A stretch of DNA of 64,000 nucleotides from Cervus elaphus (GCF_910594005.1 NC_057816.1:22957797-23021796), one strand, 5' to 3'; counted from the stretch's first letter, positions 11,781-24,000 are shown. The notes: a model not told the origin generated them from the sequence alone. Numbers and translations: made by a program.

Positions 11781-12747
11781 GGGCCCATGGGAAAATAAGG
11801 ACCTATGAAATTAACAGAGAATTGTGTGTATCCTCTAGGATTCTCAGATAACTTGTCTTTTACAATAGAATGAAAGAAAAAAAAAAAAAAAGAAAAGACT
11901 CAAACTATAAGACATAAAGCCACAAAATATTACTGCAACTCTTTCAGGCAATGTATCTAGACACCTGGAAAAGGGATATTCATTAAGTCCAAGTTATTAT
12001 CAAAGTGTGTGGATATAAAAAAGATCAATGTCTTTGTTTTATGTTCTACACCCTGGAGGCTCATTAGAGGCATTCATAGCTTTTTCATATCTGTCATTTA
12101 AAACAAACTCCAGGACTTTAGGCAGCCATAATGATCTCACTTATCTTTTCTGAGGGTTTGGCTCCTTGGATTGATTTGAAGTAGAGTGTCTTTCATGTTA
12201 TCTAACCATCTATATTTTACTCAGTTTCTAAGCTAGAAGAAACAGATTCTATATATTATGGTTAGTCAACAAATCCACCTCCACCACTGCCTAGATACAG
12301 AATAATTTTGCCCATCCATATGGGTGAGAAAGAAGAACAGACATGAACGGCAGAAGAAAGTGAGTCTCAGAGAATTCTAGGAACTTACTCAGGTCAGTTA
12401 TTTTGACCAAATGAACAGTACATATGTAAGATGCTTAGTCCTAAGCATCAGTGAAGAGTAGTTCTAAATTGTAAAACTAAGAACAGCAGTTATAGTCAGT
12501 GATATTATTATTATTGGAACAGGTTTGGAACGAGAGAATTAAAACACACTACTGAAAAAATCCAACTCTTAATCAACTTTATTAATACATCATTTATGTG
12601 TAGACTTTGCTAGAGATCCTTGGATACTTTACAAATGGACTTCATTAGAGAAGGGAGTTCAGTGGTAAAACCCTGATATTTCTGGCAAGCCTAGAACAGA
12701 AAAGTTGAGGGGGCCCTTAAATGCTACCATTGTCTTTGATAGTGGTA
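11781..12747. other. Spacer, nothing recognised
   Basis: No supported coding or repeat feature beyond an A-rich run near 11876-11892. Confidence 0.45.
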
Positions 12748-12890
12748 AGATGATTGGATGACGTCATCAACTCAATGGACATAAGTTTGAGCAAATTCCA
12801 GGAGATAGTGAAGGACAGGGTAGCCTGGCATTCTGCAGTCCATATGGTTGCAGAGTCAGACAGTACTGAGTGACTGAACAGCAACAACTA
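12748..12890 (+). mobile_element. BovB 3'-end fragment
   Basis: Contains 'gacgtcatcaactcaatgga', 'gcctggcattctgcagtcca' and a terminal 'gactgaacagcaacaac', the plus-strand BovB 3' end, 5'-truncated. Confidence 0.7.
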
Positions 12891-13272
12891 AGTCCCTAGA
12901 ACACATGCCACAATTATCCTTGAATAGGAAGAGTGCTGGAAAGGTATAATAAACAAAAATGGATTTAGGTTGCTCAAGCCACTTAATGATATAAACTCCT
13001 GTCACCAGCAACAGTATAGGAGCATTCACAGAAACATCATTGCTGGTAATATGCTAATACTATCATTGCATCACTGGTAATTAAAGATGAGTTTGGGGGG
13101 AAGATTCATGGAAAATATATCTTGGGCTCCCAGGAGATTTCTGACCTGTATAAGGCTCTGAGTCCTTAGATAGGAAGGGCAGACAAGACTATATTCTGTC
13201 TATATTGCCAAACTCTGTGGTTCACAACATTTGACCTCTAGAGGGCTGCCACATTTTTAGTTTGGCAGAAGT

Positions 13273-13487
13273 GCGGTGCTTAGTTGCTCAGTCATGTCCC
13301 ACTCTTTACAACCCATGGACTTTAGTCTGCCAGGCTCCTCTGTCCATGGGATTTTTCAGGCTAGAGTACTGGAGTGGGTTGTCATTTCCTCCTCCAGGGG
13401 AACTTCCCTACCCAGGGATCGAACCTGCATCTCCTGTGTCTTCTGCATTGCAGGTGGATACTTTACCCTCTGAACCATAGTCATTCA
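13273..13487 (-). mobile_element. Bov-tA SINE
   Basis: Bov-A body with 'gtccatgggatttttcaggc' followed by the tRNA-like head with 'cagggatcgaacctgcatct' (box B region) in reverse. The end near 13487 is diverged, and no clear target-site duplication was found. Confidence 0.78.
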
Positions 13488-13624
13488 AACAAAATAAGCA
13501 AACAAATCAGCAACTAACCAAGAAATACAACTATCTTCTACTGTCAGCATCGTATCATATAATTAAAGGGTATTTGGTTTCTCAACCACAATAAAAAATA
13601 AAGTGGAAATGATAATTCCCTCTG

Positions 13625-14115
13625 CCCAGGCCCCGCAAAAAAAGGAATACTTGTATGCCCATGTTCATAGCAGCATTATTCACAACAGTTGAAAGTTTGA
13701 AGCAACCCAGGTTCTATTATCAAATGAGTAAACAAAATTGATATGTACATACAATGCAACATTATTTGGCCTTAAGAAAGAAATTATGACTCTTACCATA
13801 ACATGGATGAATCTTGAAGAGGTTATGCTTCGTGAAATAAACTGAACACAAAAGGAGAAAACTTACGATTTTGCTTATATGTAGTATTTAGTGTAGTCAA
13901 ATCCATAGAGACGGAAAGAAGTGTGGTTACCAGGACCTGGGGAGAGGAAGAATGGGGAGTTATTGTTTAATGAGCATAGTTTCAATTTCTGGGGATGATG
14001 GTATGATGACTGAATAACAATATGAATGTACTTTATGGCACAGAACTGTACACATTAAAGTGATTAAAATACTAAATATGTATATTTTATTACAATCTTT
14101 AAAAGGAAAAATAAA
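13625..14115 (+). mobile_element. Ancient L1 3' end
   Basis: Old mammalian L1 ORF2 end and 3' UTR: 'catgttcatagcagcattat', 'acaatgcaacattatttggc', 'acatggatgaatcttgaaga' and 'gaactgtacacattaaagtg'. It is strongly diverged and has no open frame. Confidence 0.75.
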
Positions 14116-14462
14116 GGACAATCTTACATTGAATGTATTTAGCTGCAAGGAACAATGTATTTTATTAGGTTCCTCCAGTTTTTTCTACTGACTGATAGAA
14201 ATCAGAGTCAAGAACCAGCCTTTCAGTAACCACTGATCTTATTTCACTGTGTTTCAGAATCCTCATAGGTGACATGAAAATATAAAATAAAAAGCTTATT
14301 TCGGGATCTTTACTACCCTTGGGAAATATAGAAATAGGCAGGTACAGGGGATGATATGATTATTTTTGAAAAAAAGTTATTAAATACTGAGCACTCTGAT
14401 AATCTCTAGGCTCAATGGGTCTTGCAGGACCTGTGGATATATCTAATGATGTCCCTACGTTT

Positions 14463-15240
14463 CAGTTCAGTTCAGTCCCTCAGTCGTGTCTGACTCTTTG
14501 CGACCCTATGAATCGCAGCATGCCAGGCCTCCCTGTCCATCACCAACTCCCAGAGTTTACTCAAAATCATGCCCATTGAGTGTGTGATGCCATCCAGCCA
14601 TCTCATCATCTGTCGTCCCCTTCTCCTCCTGCCCTCAATCCCTCCCAGCATCAGGGTCTTTTCCAGTGAGTCAACTCTTCGCATCAGGTGGCCAAAGTAC
14701 TGGAGTTTCAGCTTCAGCATCAGTCCTTCCAATGGACACCCAGGACTTATCTTCTTCAGGATGGACTGGTTGGATCTCCTTGCAGTCCAAGGGACTCTCA
14801 AGAGTCTTCTCCAACACCACAGTTCAAAAACATCCATTTTTCCATGCTCAGCTTTCTTCACAGTCCAACTCTCACATCCATACATGACCACTGGAAAAAC
14901 CATAGCTTTGACCAGATGGACCTTTGTTGGCAAAGTAATATCTCAGCTTTTTAATATGCTATCTAGTTTGGTCATAACTCTCCTTCCAAGGAGTGAGCGT
15001 CTTTTAATTTCATGGCTGCGGTAACCATCCGCAGTGATTTTGAATCCCCAAAAAATAAAGTCTGACACTGTTTCCACTGTCTCCCCATTTATTTCCCATG
15101 AGGTGATGGGACCAGCTGCCACAATCTTAGTTTTCTGAATGTTGAGCTTTAAGCCAACTTTTTCACTCTCCTCTTTCACTTTCATCAAGAGGCTTTTTAG
15201 TTCCTCTTCACTTTCTGCCATAAGGGTGGTGTCATGGGTT
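14463..15240 (-). mobile_element. BovB LINE 3' part
   Basis: A reverse BovB covering the 3' terminus ('ttcagttcagttcagtccct' at the left) and the C-terminal third of the ORF. It reads as two open blocks on the minus strand (15221-14943 and 14933-14472) in different frames. It starts just after the YADD motif, at TTLMAESEEELKSL, so the polymerase core is missing. No target-site duplication was seen. Confidence 0.88.
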
Positions 15241-16300
15241 TAACAAGCTGCAAATAAAAGTTGAATAACGTGCCACCCTCTTGCTTTTTAAGACTAGGAA
15301 ACTGAATATCATGAGGTTTTTTTTGCAAGAGTTTGTAATATCAGATGAATTTTGATGTTTTACCTTTAGCCAATCAAATAACTCAATCACTGACGTATAA
15401 ATGTGCACATCAGCCAGTCGAAGGGGATTTGATCTTTCTTGGTAATTACAAGAACCTGTTTCCTAAACAAAGCAAGCAGTGCCAAAGAACTTCAGTCTCT
15501 GAGCAGTATCAGGATAAGTGTCCAGTTTTATTGATGGCAATTGTACCCAATCTAATAGAGGACGGTTGGTGATTACCAATGCTGCTAACCATGTGCAATG
15601 TTTGTGCTTTATCCAGAAGACTTGCCCTACTGTTCTTTCCACTTGGTTATGTCCACCCTTCTCCTCTCTTATTAATCTCATCTTGTCACTTCCTCCTAAC
15701 TTGAGTTAGAACCTCCTGCAAGAGTGTTTCCAATCTGAGTTCACCTACCTCCAGTGCAGAAAGCATCAATGGGATTTCCATATGGCTCTGAGTGTTCACT
15801 TCCCTGGAGTGCTTCTGGTCGATGTATTTATTACTTGTCTTTATCTTCTTGTACTCCAGCCCACATAAGTCTCCACAAGATAAAAAATAAAAGCTTAGAT
15901 ACAAACCCGGGTAACATATTAAATATTGGAAAAAACATTAGACAAAAAAATCCTACTTCTCATTTATCTTGAAACATGGTTCTCAGGTCAGTAGGAGATA
16001 GAGGAAGAGTCCTTTCACCTCCTTAGCCCTGCTTTCTTCCTCCTAGCCTCAGAAGCCCTTGCCAAAGCTACACCTTTTGGAATAAAGAGCCTTCAATGCT
16101 GATAATGCTCAATACTTTGAATGACTCTCAAAATGTACAAATCTGGAGACACAAATGTTTGAAAACCTAAGCCTCTCAAACATTTAAAATAATTTTATCA
16201 CTCAAAGATGAAAAATTTAGAATGAATAAGAAACACACATCTGCTTTTTCTTCTTATAAAGGTAATGCATACACATTATTGTGTGTACTGTGTTCCTTTT
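15241..16300. other. Spacer, nothing recognised
   Basis: Short ORFs on both strands lack any recognisable domain and overlap each other. I see no gene. Confidence 0.5.
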
Positions 16301-16800
16301 GAAAAAAAAAATAATTGTTTTGGGGTATAGTGACTTTACAGGAGAAGGAAATGGCAACCCACTGCAGTATTCTTGCCTGGAGAATCTTGTGGACAGTGGA
16401 GCCTGGTGGGCTGCTGTCCATGGGGTTGCACAGAGTCGGACATGGCTGAAGCGACTTAGCATGCATGCATGCATTGGAGAAGGAAATGGAAATCCACTCC
16501 AGTATTCTTGCCTGGAGAATACCAGGAACAGAGGAGTCTGGTGGGCTGCCGTCTATGGGGTCGCACAGAGTCGGACACAACTGAAGCGACTTAGCAGCAG
16601 CAGCAGCAGCATAGTGACTTTACAATGTTGTGCTGGTTTTGACTGTTCAGCAAAGCTATATATATATATATATAGAGAGAGAGACAGATATTCCCTCTTT
16701 TTTGGATTTCACTTAGGTCACTACAGAGCACTGAGTAGGGCTCCCTGAGCTACACAGCAGGTTCTTATTAGTTACCTATTTTATACATATTAATAGTACC
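16300..16800 (-). mobile_element. L1 3' UTR fragment split by a Bov-A2
   Basis: Reverse L1 3' UTR sequence, 'ttacaatgttgtgctggttt' and 'gggctccctgagctacacag', on both sides of a Bov-A2. A (TA)n(GA)n stretch is at 16657-16685. Confidence 0.7.
16341..16610 (+). mobile_element. Bov-A2 SINE with perfect target-site duplication
   Basis: Two Bov-A monomers in tandem (from 16341 and from 16476), ending in a (CAG)n tail. It is bordered by the 14-bp perfect direct repeat atagtgactttaca (16327-16340 and 16611-16624). The clean duplication marks a recent insertion. Confidence 0.93.
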
Positions 16801-16811
16801 AGTCAGGCAGT

Positions 16812-17085
16812 TTAGTCGCTCAGTCGTGTCCAACTCTACGATACTCTTTGCAATCCCACAGACTGCAGCCCGCCCATCATTAGAAAAGACCCTGATGCTG
16901 GGAAAGACTGAAGGCAGGAGGAGAAGGGGATGACAGAGGATGAGATAGATGGTTGGACAGCATCACTGAGTCAATGGACATGAGCAATTTCAGGAGATGG
17001 TGAAGGACAGGGCAGCCTGGCATATTGCAGTCAATGGGGTTGCAAAAAGTTTGACATGACTGAATGACTGAACAATAACAAAGAC
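16812..17085 (+). mobile_element. BovB 3'-end piece preceded by an inverted BovB/Bov-A scrap
   Basis: 16812-16874 reads in reverse ('cgctcagtcgtgtccaactc'). From 16876 the sequence is plus-strand BovB ('gaccctgatgctgggaaaga' to 'gactgaatgactgaac'). The two parts form an imperfect inverted repeat of the BovB terminus. Confidence 0.65.
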
Positions 17086-17099
17086 TGAACAATAACAAT

Positions 17100-17742
17100 G
17101 AAAGACTACAAAGAAATCCACACAATCACGTCATAATCAAATTATCAAAAGTGAAAGAAGATTTTCAAAGCAGCAAAAGAAATTCAACTTATATGATGGA
17201 AAAAGTCAAAGTGTTAGTCACTCAGTTGTATCTGACTTTTTGCGACCCATGGACTGAACCCTGCCAGACTCCTCTGTCCATGAGATTCTTCATGCAAGAA
17301 CACTTGAGTGGATAACCATTTCCTTCTCCAGGGGATCTTCCCAACACAGGGATGGAACATGGCTCTCCTGCATTGCAGGAAGATTCTTTACTAATTGAGC
17401 CACAAGGGAAGCCCTATATGATGGAAACTCTATTTAAATATCAGCAGATTTTTGCAGAACTCAGTAGTTATAATAAAAAGGAAGTCTTTATATTTAAAAA
17501 GAAGAGAGACTGAGTTCGACTGCTGACCTTTATACTTTAACTAGAGAAAGAACAACTGAGGCCCCAAATTAGAAGGAAGGAAATAGTAAGGATTAGATAA
17601 CAAATATATCAATTTGTGAGTAAAAAATAATAAATTAATAAAACTAAGATCTTTTTGAAAATGATAAGCAAATTGGCAAAGCTTCAGCAATAAGCAAATA
17701 AAAGGACTCAGATAAAATCAGAAATGAAAGGCAACAATAAAA
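17100..17742 (+). mobile_element. Old L1 (ORF1 end to ORF2), left part of the host of the young L1
   Basis: Diverged L1 coding remnants: 'aaatccacacaatcacgtca', 'gtgaaagaagattttcaaag' (ORF1 C-terminal part), then 'gatctttttgaaaatgataa' (ORF2 linker). It continues at 25203-25380 on the far side of the young L1. A Bov-tA at 17203-17414 also interrupts it. Confidence 0.7.
17203..17414 (-). mobile_element. Bov-tA SINE with perfect target-site duplication
   Basis: Complete reverse Bov-tA, flanked by tatatgatggaaa at 17190-17202 and 17415-17427 (13 bp, perfect). It lies in the old L1. Confidence 0.9.
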
Positions 17743-17754
17743 CTGATGCACAGA
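17739..17754 (+). repeat. Target-site duplication of the full-length L1, left copy
   Basis: aaaactgatgcacaga here pairs with aaagctgatgcacaga at 25187-25202 (15 of 16). The start at AAAA fits the L1 endonuclease preference for TTTT/A on the opposite strand. Confidence 0.9.
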
Positions 17755-18552
17755 GGAGGAGCCAAGAAGGCGGAGGAGTAGGACAGGGAGACCACTTCCT
17801 CTCCTACAAATTCATCAAAAGAATAACTGAACACAGAGCAAACTTCGCGAAACAACTTCTGATCGCTAGCTGAGGTCATCAGGCGCCCAGAAAAGCAGCC
17901 CATTGTCTTCAAAAGGAGGTAGGACAAAATATAAAAGATAAAAAGTGAGACAAAAGAGCTAAGGACGGAGATCCGTCCCGGGAGCTCTTAGGCGGCATTG
18001 CTTGGGGTAGGGTCCGGCCCGAGTGCCCTGAGGACAATCGGAGGGAACTTCTGTGAGTTGCCAACTTGAACTGTGGGAGACCAAAAGAGAGAGAGTAAAT
18101 TAACCGGCCCGAACACACTGCCGGCCGTTCGCAGAACAAAGAGACCGAGAGGGTCCAGAGAGGAGCTCGCAGGCTGCGGACCGGCCCAGCCCCGCCGGAG
18201 GCAGGAGGCAGGGGGGAGGGGAAGGTCGCGGCGAGACACAGGGCGGAGGCACCCGACCGGCGCGGGCGGGGACTGGGGCTGGGGACGCGGAGGGCGGAAG
18301 GCGCGCGCGCCCGACTGGCGCCAGCGGAAACTGAGTCTGGGTCCGCGGAAGGGAGGGGGCGCACCACACCTGGGTAGAGTGCGCCCACCAAGCCCCTGGC
18401 TGCCTGGACCGCTCTGATGGGGAAGGCACAGAGAGCAGGCGCAGCTTCTCCTTCCGCGCTTTTGTGGAACACCCGAGGGCTGGAACCTCGCGCAGCGCGG
18501 GCCGCGCTCCATATAGAACAGCCGGGAGCCTAAGCAGCGCAGACGGAGAAAG

Positions 18553-18628
18553 CAGCGTCAGCCCCTCCCGGCAGCGCCAGCCCGTCCCAGCGGCGCAAGC
18601 CTGTCCCCACAGCGCAAGCCCCTCCCTG
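18553..18628 (+). repeat. Four tandem 19-bp CpG-containing repeats in the L1 5' UTR
   Basis: Units at 18553-18571, 18572-18590, 18591-18609 and 18610-18628 share the form C-R-G-C-G-Y-M-A-G-C-C-Y-S-T-C-C-C. Each holds at least one CpG. The array is the densest short repeat in the promoter region. Confidence 0.85.
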
Positions 18629-18902
18629 TGCTGCAGAGCGACAGAACTAGATACCTGAATAAGAGTCCACCTCCGCCCGCCTGTGTCAGGGCGGAAATGA
18701 GGCTCTGAAGAGACCGGCAAACAGAAGCCAAATAAACAAAGGGAACCGCTTCAGAAGGGACTGGTGCAACAGATTAAAATCCCTCTAGGAAACGCTGACT
18801 ACACCAGAGGGGCCTGTAGATATCGAGAAGCGTAAGCTGGAACGAGGAGCTATCTGAAACTGAGCCGAACCCACACTGAACCGCAACAGCTCCAGAGAAA
18901 CT

Positions 18903-19240
18903 CCTAGATATAATTTTACTTTTTTCTCCTTTTTTTTTTTTTTTTTAATTTTTTTAATTTTTTTTCTTTTTTCTTTCTTCTCTTTTATTTTCCTTTAAAA
19001 TCCCCTATTACTCCCCCATTACTCCTTAACTTTCATTTCCACAGACTTTTACGATTTTTTAATTAGGGGGAAAAAAAATTTTTTTTCCTTTTTTTTTTTT
19101 TTTCTTTTTCTTTCTTTTTTTTCTTTCCTTTTTCTCTTCTATTTTCTATTTTTCTTTTTCTCTTATTTCTTTTAAAATCCTCTAGTACTCCTCTACTACT
19201 CCTTAATTTTCATTTTCAATACACTATAACCTTACAAAAA
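18903..19240 (+). repeat. Pyrimidine-rich tract made of two related blocks
   Basis: Two T/C-rich blocks (about 18903-19065 and 19080-19235) each end in a similar segment: 'aaaatcccctattactcccc' in the first and 'aaaatcctctagtactcctc' in the second, followed by 'actccttaa.tttcattt'. They look like a tandem duplication of about 170 bp inside the L1 5' UTR. Confidence 0.7.
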
Positions 19241-20076
19241 AAAAAAGAAGAGAAGCCCTATTTTTAAACCGAAGATTATTCTCTCCAATCTTGACTCTCT
19301 GTTTTCTACCTCAGAACACCTCTATTTCCTCCTTTCCCCTTCTCTTCCCAATCCAATTCTGTGAATCCTTGTAGGTGATTGGGCTACGGAGAACACTCTG
19401 GGAACAGACAGCTGCGTAGATCTGTCTCTCTCCTCTTGAGTCCCCCTTTTTCTCCTCCTGTTCATCTCTATCTCCCTCCTCCCTCTCCTCTTCTTCATGT
19501 AACTCTGTGAACCTCTCTGGGTGTCCCTAACGGGGGAGAATCTTTTAGCCATTAACCTAGAAGTTTTCTTATCAGGGCTGTATAGTTGGAGAAGTCCTGA
19601 GACTACAGGAAGAATAAAACTGAAATCCAGAGGCAGGAGACTTAAGCCCAAAACCTGAGAACACCAGAAAACTCCTGACTACATGGAACTTTAAGTAATA
19701 AGTGACCGTCCAAAAGCCTCCATACCTACACTGAAACCAACCACCACCCAAGAGCCAATAAGTTTTAGAGCAAGACATACCACGCAAATTCTCCAGCAAC
19801 GCAGGAACATAGCCCTGAACATCAACATACAGGCTGCCCAAGGACACACCTAACACATAGACCCATCTCAAAACTCATTACTGGGCACCCCATTGCTCTC
19901 CAAAGAGAAGAAATCAAGTTCCACGCACCAGAACACTGACGCGAGCTCCCCTAACCAGGAAATCTTGACAAGCCAATCGTCTAACCCCACCCACTGGGTT
20001 AATCCTCCACAATAAAAAGGAACCACAGACCTCCAGAATACAGAAAGCCCACTCCAGATACAGCAATCTAAACAAG

Positions 20077-21003
20077 ATGAAAAGGCAAAGAAATACCCAA
20101 CAGGTAAAGGAACATGAAAAATGCCCACCAAGTCAAACAAAAGAGGAGGAGATAGGGAATCTACCTGAAAAAGAATTTAGAATAATGATAATAAAAATGA
20201 TCCAAAATCTTGAAAACAAAATGGAGTTACAGATAAATAGCCTGGAAACAAAGATTGAAAAGATTCAATAACTGTTTAATAAAGACCTAGAAGAAATAAA
20301 AAAGAGTCAATTAAAAATGAATAATGCAATGAATGAGATCAAAAACACTCTGGAGGGAACCAAGAGTAGAATAACGGAGGCAGAAGATAGGATAAGTGAG
20401 GTAGAAGATAAAATGGTGGAAATAAATGAAGCAGAGAGGAAAAAAGAAAAAAGGATCAAAAGAAATGAGGACAACCTCAGGGACCTCTGGGACACTGTGA
20501 AACGCCCCAACATTCGAATCATAGGAGTTCCAGAAGAAGAAGACAAAAAGAAAGGCCATGAGAAAATACTCAAGGAGATAATAGCTGAAAACTTCCCTAA
20601 AATGGGGAAGGAAATAGCCACCCAAATCCAAGAAACCCAGAGAGTCCCAAACAGGGTAAACCCAAGGCGAAACACCCCAAGACACATATTAATCAAATTA
20701 ACAAAGATCAAACACAAAGAACAAATATTAAAAGCAGCAAGGGAAACACAACAAATAACACACAAAGGGATTCCCATAAGGATAACAGCTGATCTATCAA
20801 TAGAAACCCTCCAGGCCAGAAGGGAATGGCAGGACGTACTGAAAGTAATGAAAGAGAATAACCTACAACCTAGATTACTGTATCCAGCAAGGATCTCATT
20901 CAGATATGAAGGAGAATTCAAAAGCTTTACAGATAAGCAAAAGCTGAGAGAATTCAGCACCACCAAACCAGCTCTTCAACAAATGCTAAAGGATCTTCTC
21001 TAG
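20077..21003 (+). pseudogene. L1 ORF1 (RNA-binding protein), one nonsense codon
   Basis: ORF1p is the trimeric RNA-binding chaperone of the L1 ribonucleoprotein in the cytoplasm. The frame starts at ATG 20077 (MKRQRNTQQVKEHEK) and runs 309 codons to the TAG at 21001-21003. Codon 65 is TAA (20269-20271), in the coiled-coil region. The frame on both sides is intact: a heptad-like coiled coil up to about residue 120, then the RNA-recognition part (about 130-220, with NIRIIGVPE), then the C-terminal domain (REWQDVLKVMKENN and ARISF near 250-280). An internal ATG at 20317 could start a 228-residue product that lacks much of the coiled coil. ORF2 follows after about 50 bases, the usual L1 spacing. 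Confidence 0.92.
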
Positions 21004-21054
21004 ACAGGAAATGCAGAAAGGTTGTATAAACGTGAACCCAAAACAACAAAGTAA

Positions 21055-24000
21055 ATGGCAACGGGACCACACCTATCAATAATTACCCTAAATGTAAATG
21101 GGTTGAATGCCCCAACCAAAAGACAAAGATTGGCTGAATGGATACAAAAACAAGACCCCTATATATGCTGTCTACAAGAGACCCACCTCAAAACAAGAGA
21201 CACATACAGACTAAAAGTGAAGGGCTGGAAAAAAATATTTCAGGCAAACGGAGACCAAAAGAAAGCAGGAGTCGCAATACTCATATCAGATAAAATAGAC
21301 TTTCAAATAAAGGATGTGAAAAGAGACAAAGAAGGACACTACATAATGATCAAAGGATCAATCAAAGAAGAAGATATAACAATTATAAATATATATGCAC
21401 CCAACATAGGAGCACCGCAATATGTGCGGCAAACACTAACGAGTATGAAAGAGGAAATTAATAGTAACACAATAATAGTGGGAGACTTTAATACCCCACT
21501 CACAACTATGGATAGATCAACTAAACAGAAAATTAACAAGGAAACACAAACCTTAAATGACACAATGGACCAGCTAGACCTAATTGATATCTATAGGACA
21601 TTTCACCCCAAAACAATCAACTTCACCTTTTTCTCAAGTGCACACGGAACATTCTCCAGAATAGATCACATCCTGGGCCATAAATCTGGTCTTGGAAAAT
21701 TCAAAAAAATTGAAATCATTCCAGTCATCTTTTCTGACCACAGTGCAGTAAGATTAGATCTCAATTACAGGAAAAAAATTGTTAAAACTTCAAACATATG
21801 GAGGCTAAATAACACACTTCTGAATAACCAACAAATCATAGAAGAAATCAAAAAAGAAATCAAAATATGCATAGAAATGAATGAAAATGAAAACACAACA
21901 ACCCAAAACCTATGGGACACTGTAAAAGCAGTGCTAAGGGGAATGTTCATAGCATTACAGGCTTACATCAAGAAACAAGAAAAAAACCAAATAAATAACC
22001 TAACTCTACACCTAAAGCAATTAGAGAAGGAAGAAATGAAGAACCCCAGAGTTAGCAGAAGGAAAGAAATCTTAAAAATCAGGGCAGAAATAAATGCAAA
22101 AGAAACTAAAGAGACCATAGCAAAAATCAACAAAGCTAAAAGCTGGTTTTTTTGAAAAAATAAACAAAATTGACAAACCATTAGCAAGACCCATTAAGAA
22201 ACAAAGAGAGAAAAACCAAATTAACAAAATTAGAAATGAAAATGGAGAGATCACAACAGACAACACTGAAATACAAAGGATCATAAGAGACTACTACCAG
22301 CAGCTCTATGCCAATAAAATGGACAACTTGGATGAAATGGACAAATTCTTAGAAAAGTATAACTTTCCAAAACTGAACCAGGAAGAAATAGAAGATCTTA
22401 ACAGACACATCACAAGCAAGGAAATCGAAACTGTAATCAAAAATCTTCCAGCAAACAAAAGCCCAGGACCAGATGGCTTCACAGCTGAATTCTACCAAAA
22501 ATTTAGAGAAGAGCTAACACCTATCTTACTCAAACTCTTCCAGAAAATTGCAGATGAAGGTAACCTTCCAAACTCATTCTATGAGGCCACCATCACCCTA
22601 ATTCCAAAACCAGACAAAGATGCCACAAAAAAAGAAAACTACAGGCCAATATCACTGATGAACATAGATGCAAAAATCCTTAACAAAATTCTAGCAAACA
22701 GAATCCAACAACATATTAAAAAAATCATACACCATGACCAAGTGGGCTTTATCCCAGGAATGCAAGGATTCTTTAATATCCGCAAATCAATCAATGTAAT
22801 ACACCACATTAACAAATTGAAAGATAAAAACCATATGATTATCTCAATAGATGCAGAGAAAGCCTTTGACAAAATTCAACACTCATTTATGATTAAAACT
22901 CTCCAAAAACCAGGAATAGAAGGAACATACCTCAACATAATAAAAGCTATATATGACAAACCCACAGCAAGCATCACCCTCAATGGTGAAAAATTGAAGG
23001 CATTTCCCCTGAAATCAGGAACAAGACAAGGGTGCCCACTCTCACCACTACTATTCAACATAGTGTTGGAAGTTCTGGCCACAGCAATCAGAGCAGAAAA
23101 AGAAGTAAAAGGAATCCAGATAGGAAAAGAAGAAGTGAAACTCTCACTGTTTGCAGATGACATGATCCTCTATATAGAAAACCCTAAAGACTCTACCAGA
23201 AAATTACTAGAGCTAATCAATGAATATAGTAAAGTTGCAGGATATAAAATTAGCACACAGAAATCCCTTGCATTCCTATATATTAACAATGAAAAAACAG
23301 AAAGAGAAATTAAGGAAACAATACCATTCACCATTGCAACAAAAAGAATGAAATACTTAGGAGTATATCTACCTAAAGAAACAAAAGACCTATACATAGA
23401 AAACTATAAAACACTGATGAAAGAAATCAAAGAGGACACAAACAGATGGAGAAACATACCGCGTTCATGGATTGGAAGAATCAATATTGTCAAAATGGCT
23501 ATTCTACCCAAAGCAGTCTATAGATTCAATGCAATCCCTATCAAGCTACCAACGGTATTTTTCACAGAACTAGACCAAAGAATTTCACAATTTGTATGGA
23601 AATACAAAAAACCTCGAATAGCCAAAGTAATCTTGAGAAAGAAGAATGGAACTGGAGGAATCAACCTGCCTGACTTCAGACTCTACTACAAAGCCACAGT
23701 CATCAAGACAGTATGGTACTGGCACAAAGACAGAAATATAGATCAATGGAACAGAATAGAAAGCCCAGAGATAGATCCACGAACCTATGGACACCTTATC
23801 TTTGACAAAGGAGGCAAGGATATACAATGGAAAAAAGACAACCTCTTTAACAAGTGGTGCTGGGAAAACTGGTCAACCACTTGTAAAAGAATGAAACTAG
23901 AACACTTTCTAACACCATACACAAAAATAAACTCAAAATGGATCAAAGATCTAAATGTAAGACCAGAAACTATAAAACTCCTAGAGGAGAACATAGGCAA

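Larger units (their letters stand above)
17755..20076 (+). promoter_or_regulatory. L1 5' UTR with CpG-rich internal promoter region
   Basis: About 2.3 kb. The first 950 bases are GC- and CpG-rich (roughly 17950-18700), a contrast to the AT-rich surroundings, and are expected to carry the internal RNA polymerase II promoter of L1. A tandem 19-bp repeat (18553-18628) and a long pyrimidine-rich tract (18903-19240) follow. The many surviving CpGs agree with recent insertion, since methylated CpGs decay. Exact promoter elements cannot be assigned by eye. Confidence 0.75.

Noticed and set aside
14569..15024. Plus-strand ORFs over the BovB at 14.5-15.2 kb (and likewise over 31.7-32.1 and 27.6-28.1 kb on the opposite strand)
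   Set aside because: They are the reverse reading of the BovB C-terminal region and recur wherever BovB lies, so they are shadows.
18073..18417. Plus-strand ORF of 114 codons in the L1 5' UTR
   Set aside because: GC-rich, arginine-rich composition typical of chance frames, and it lies upstream of ORF1 in untranslated sequence.
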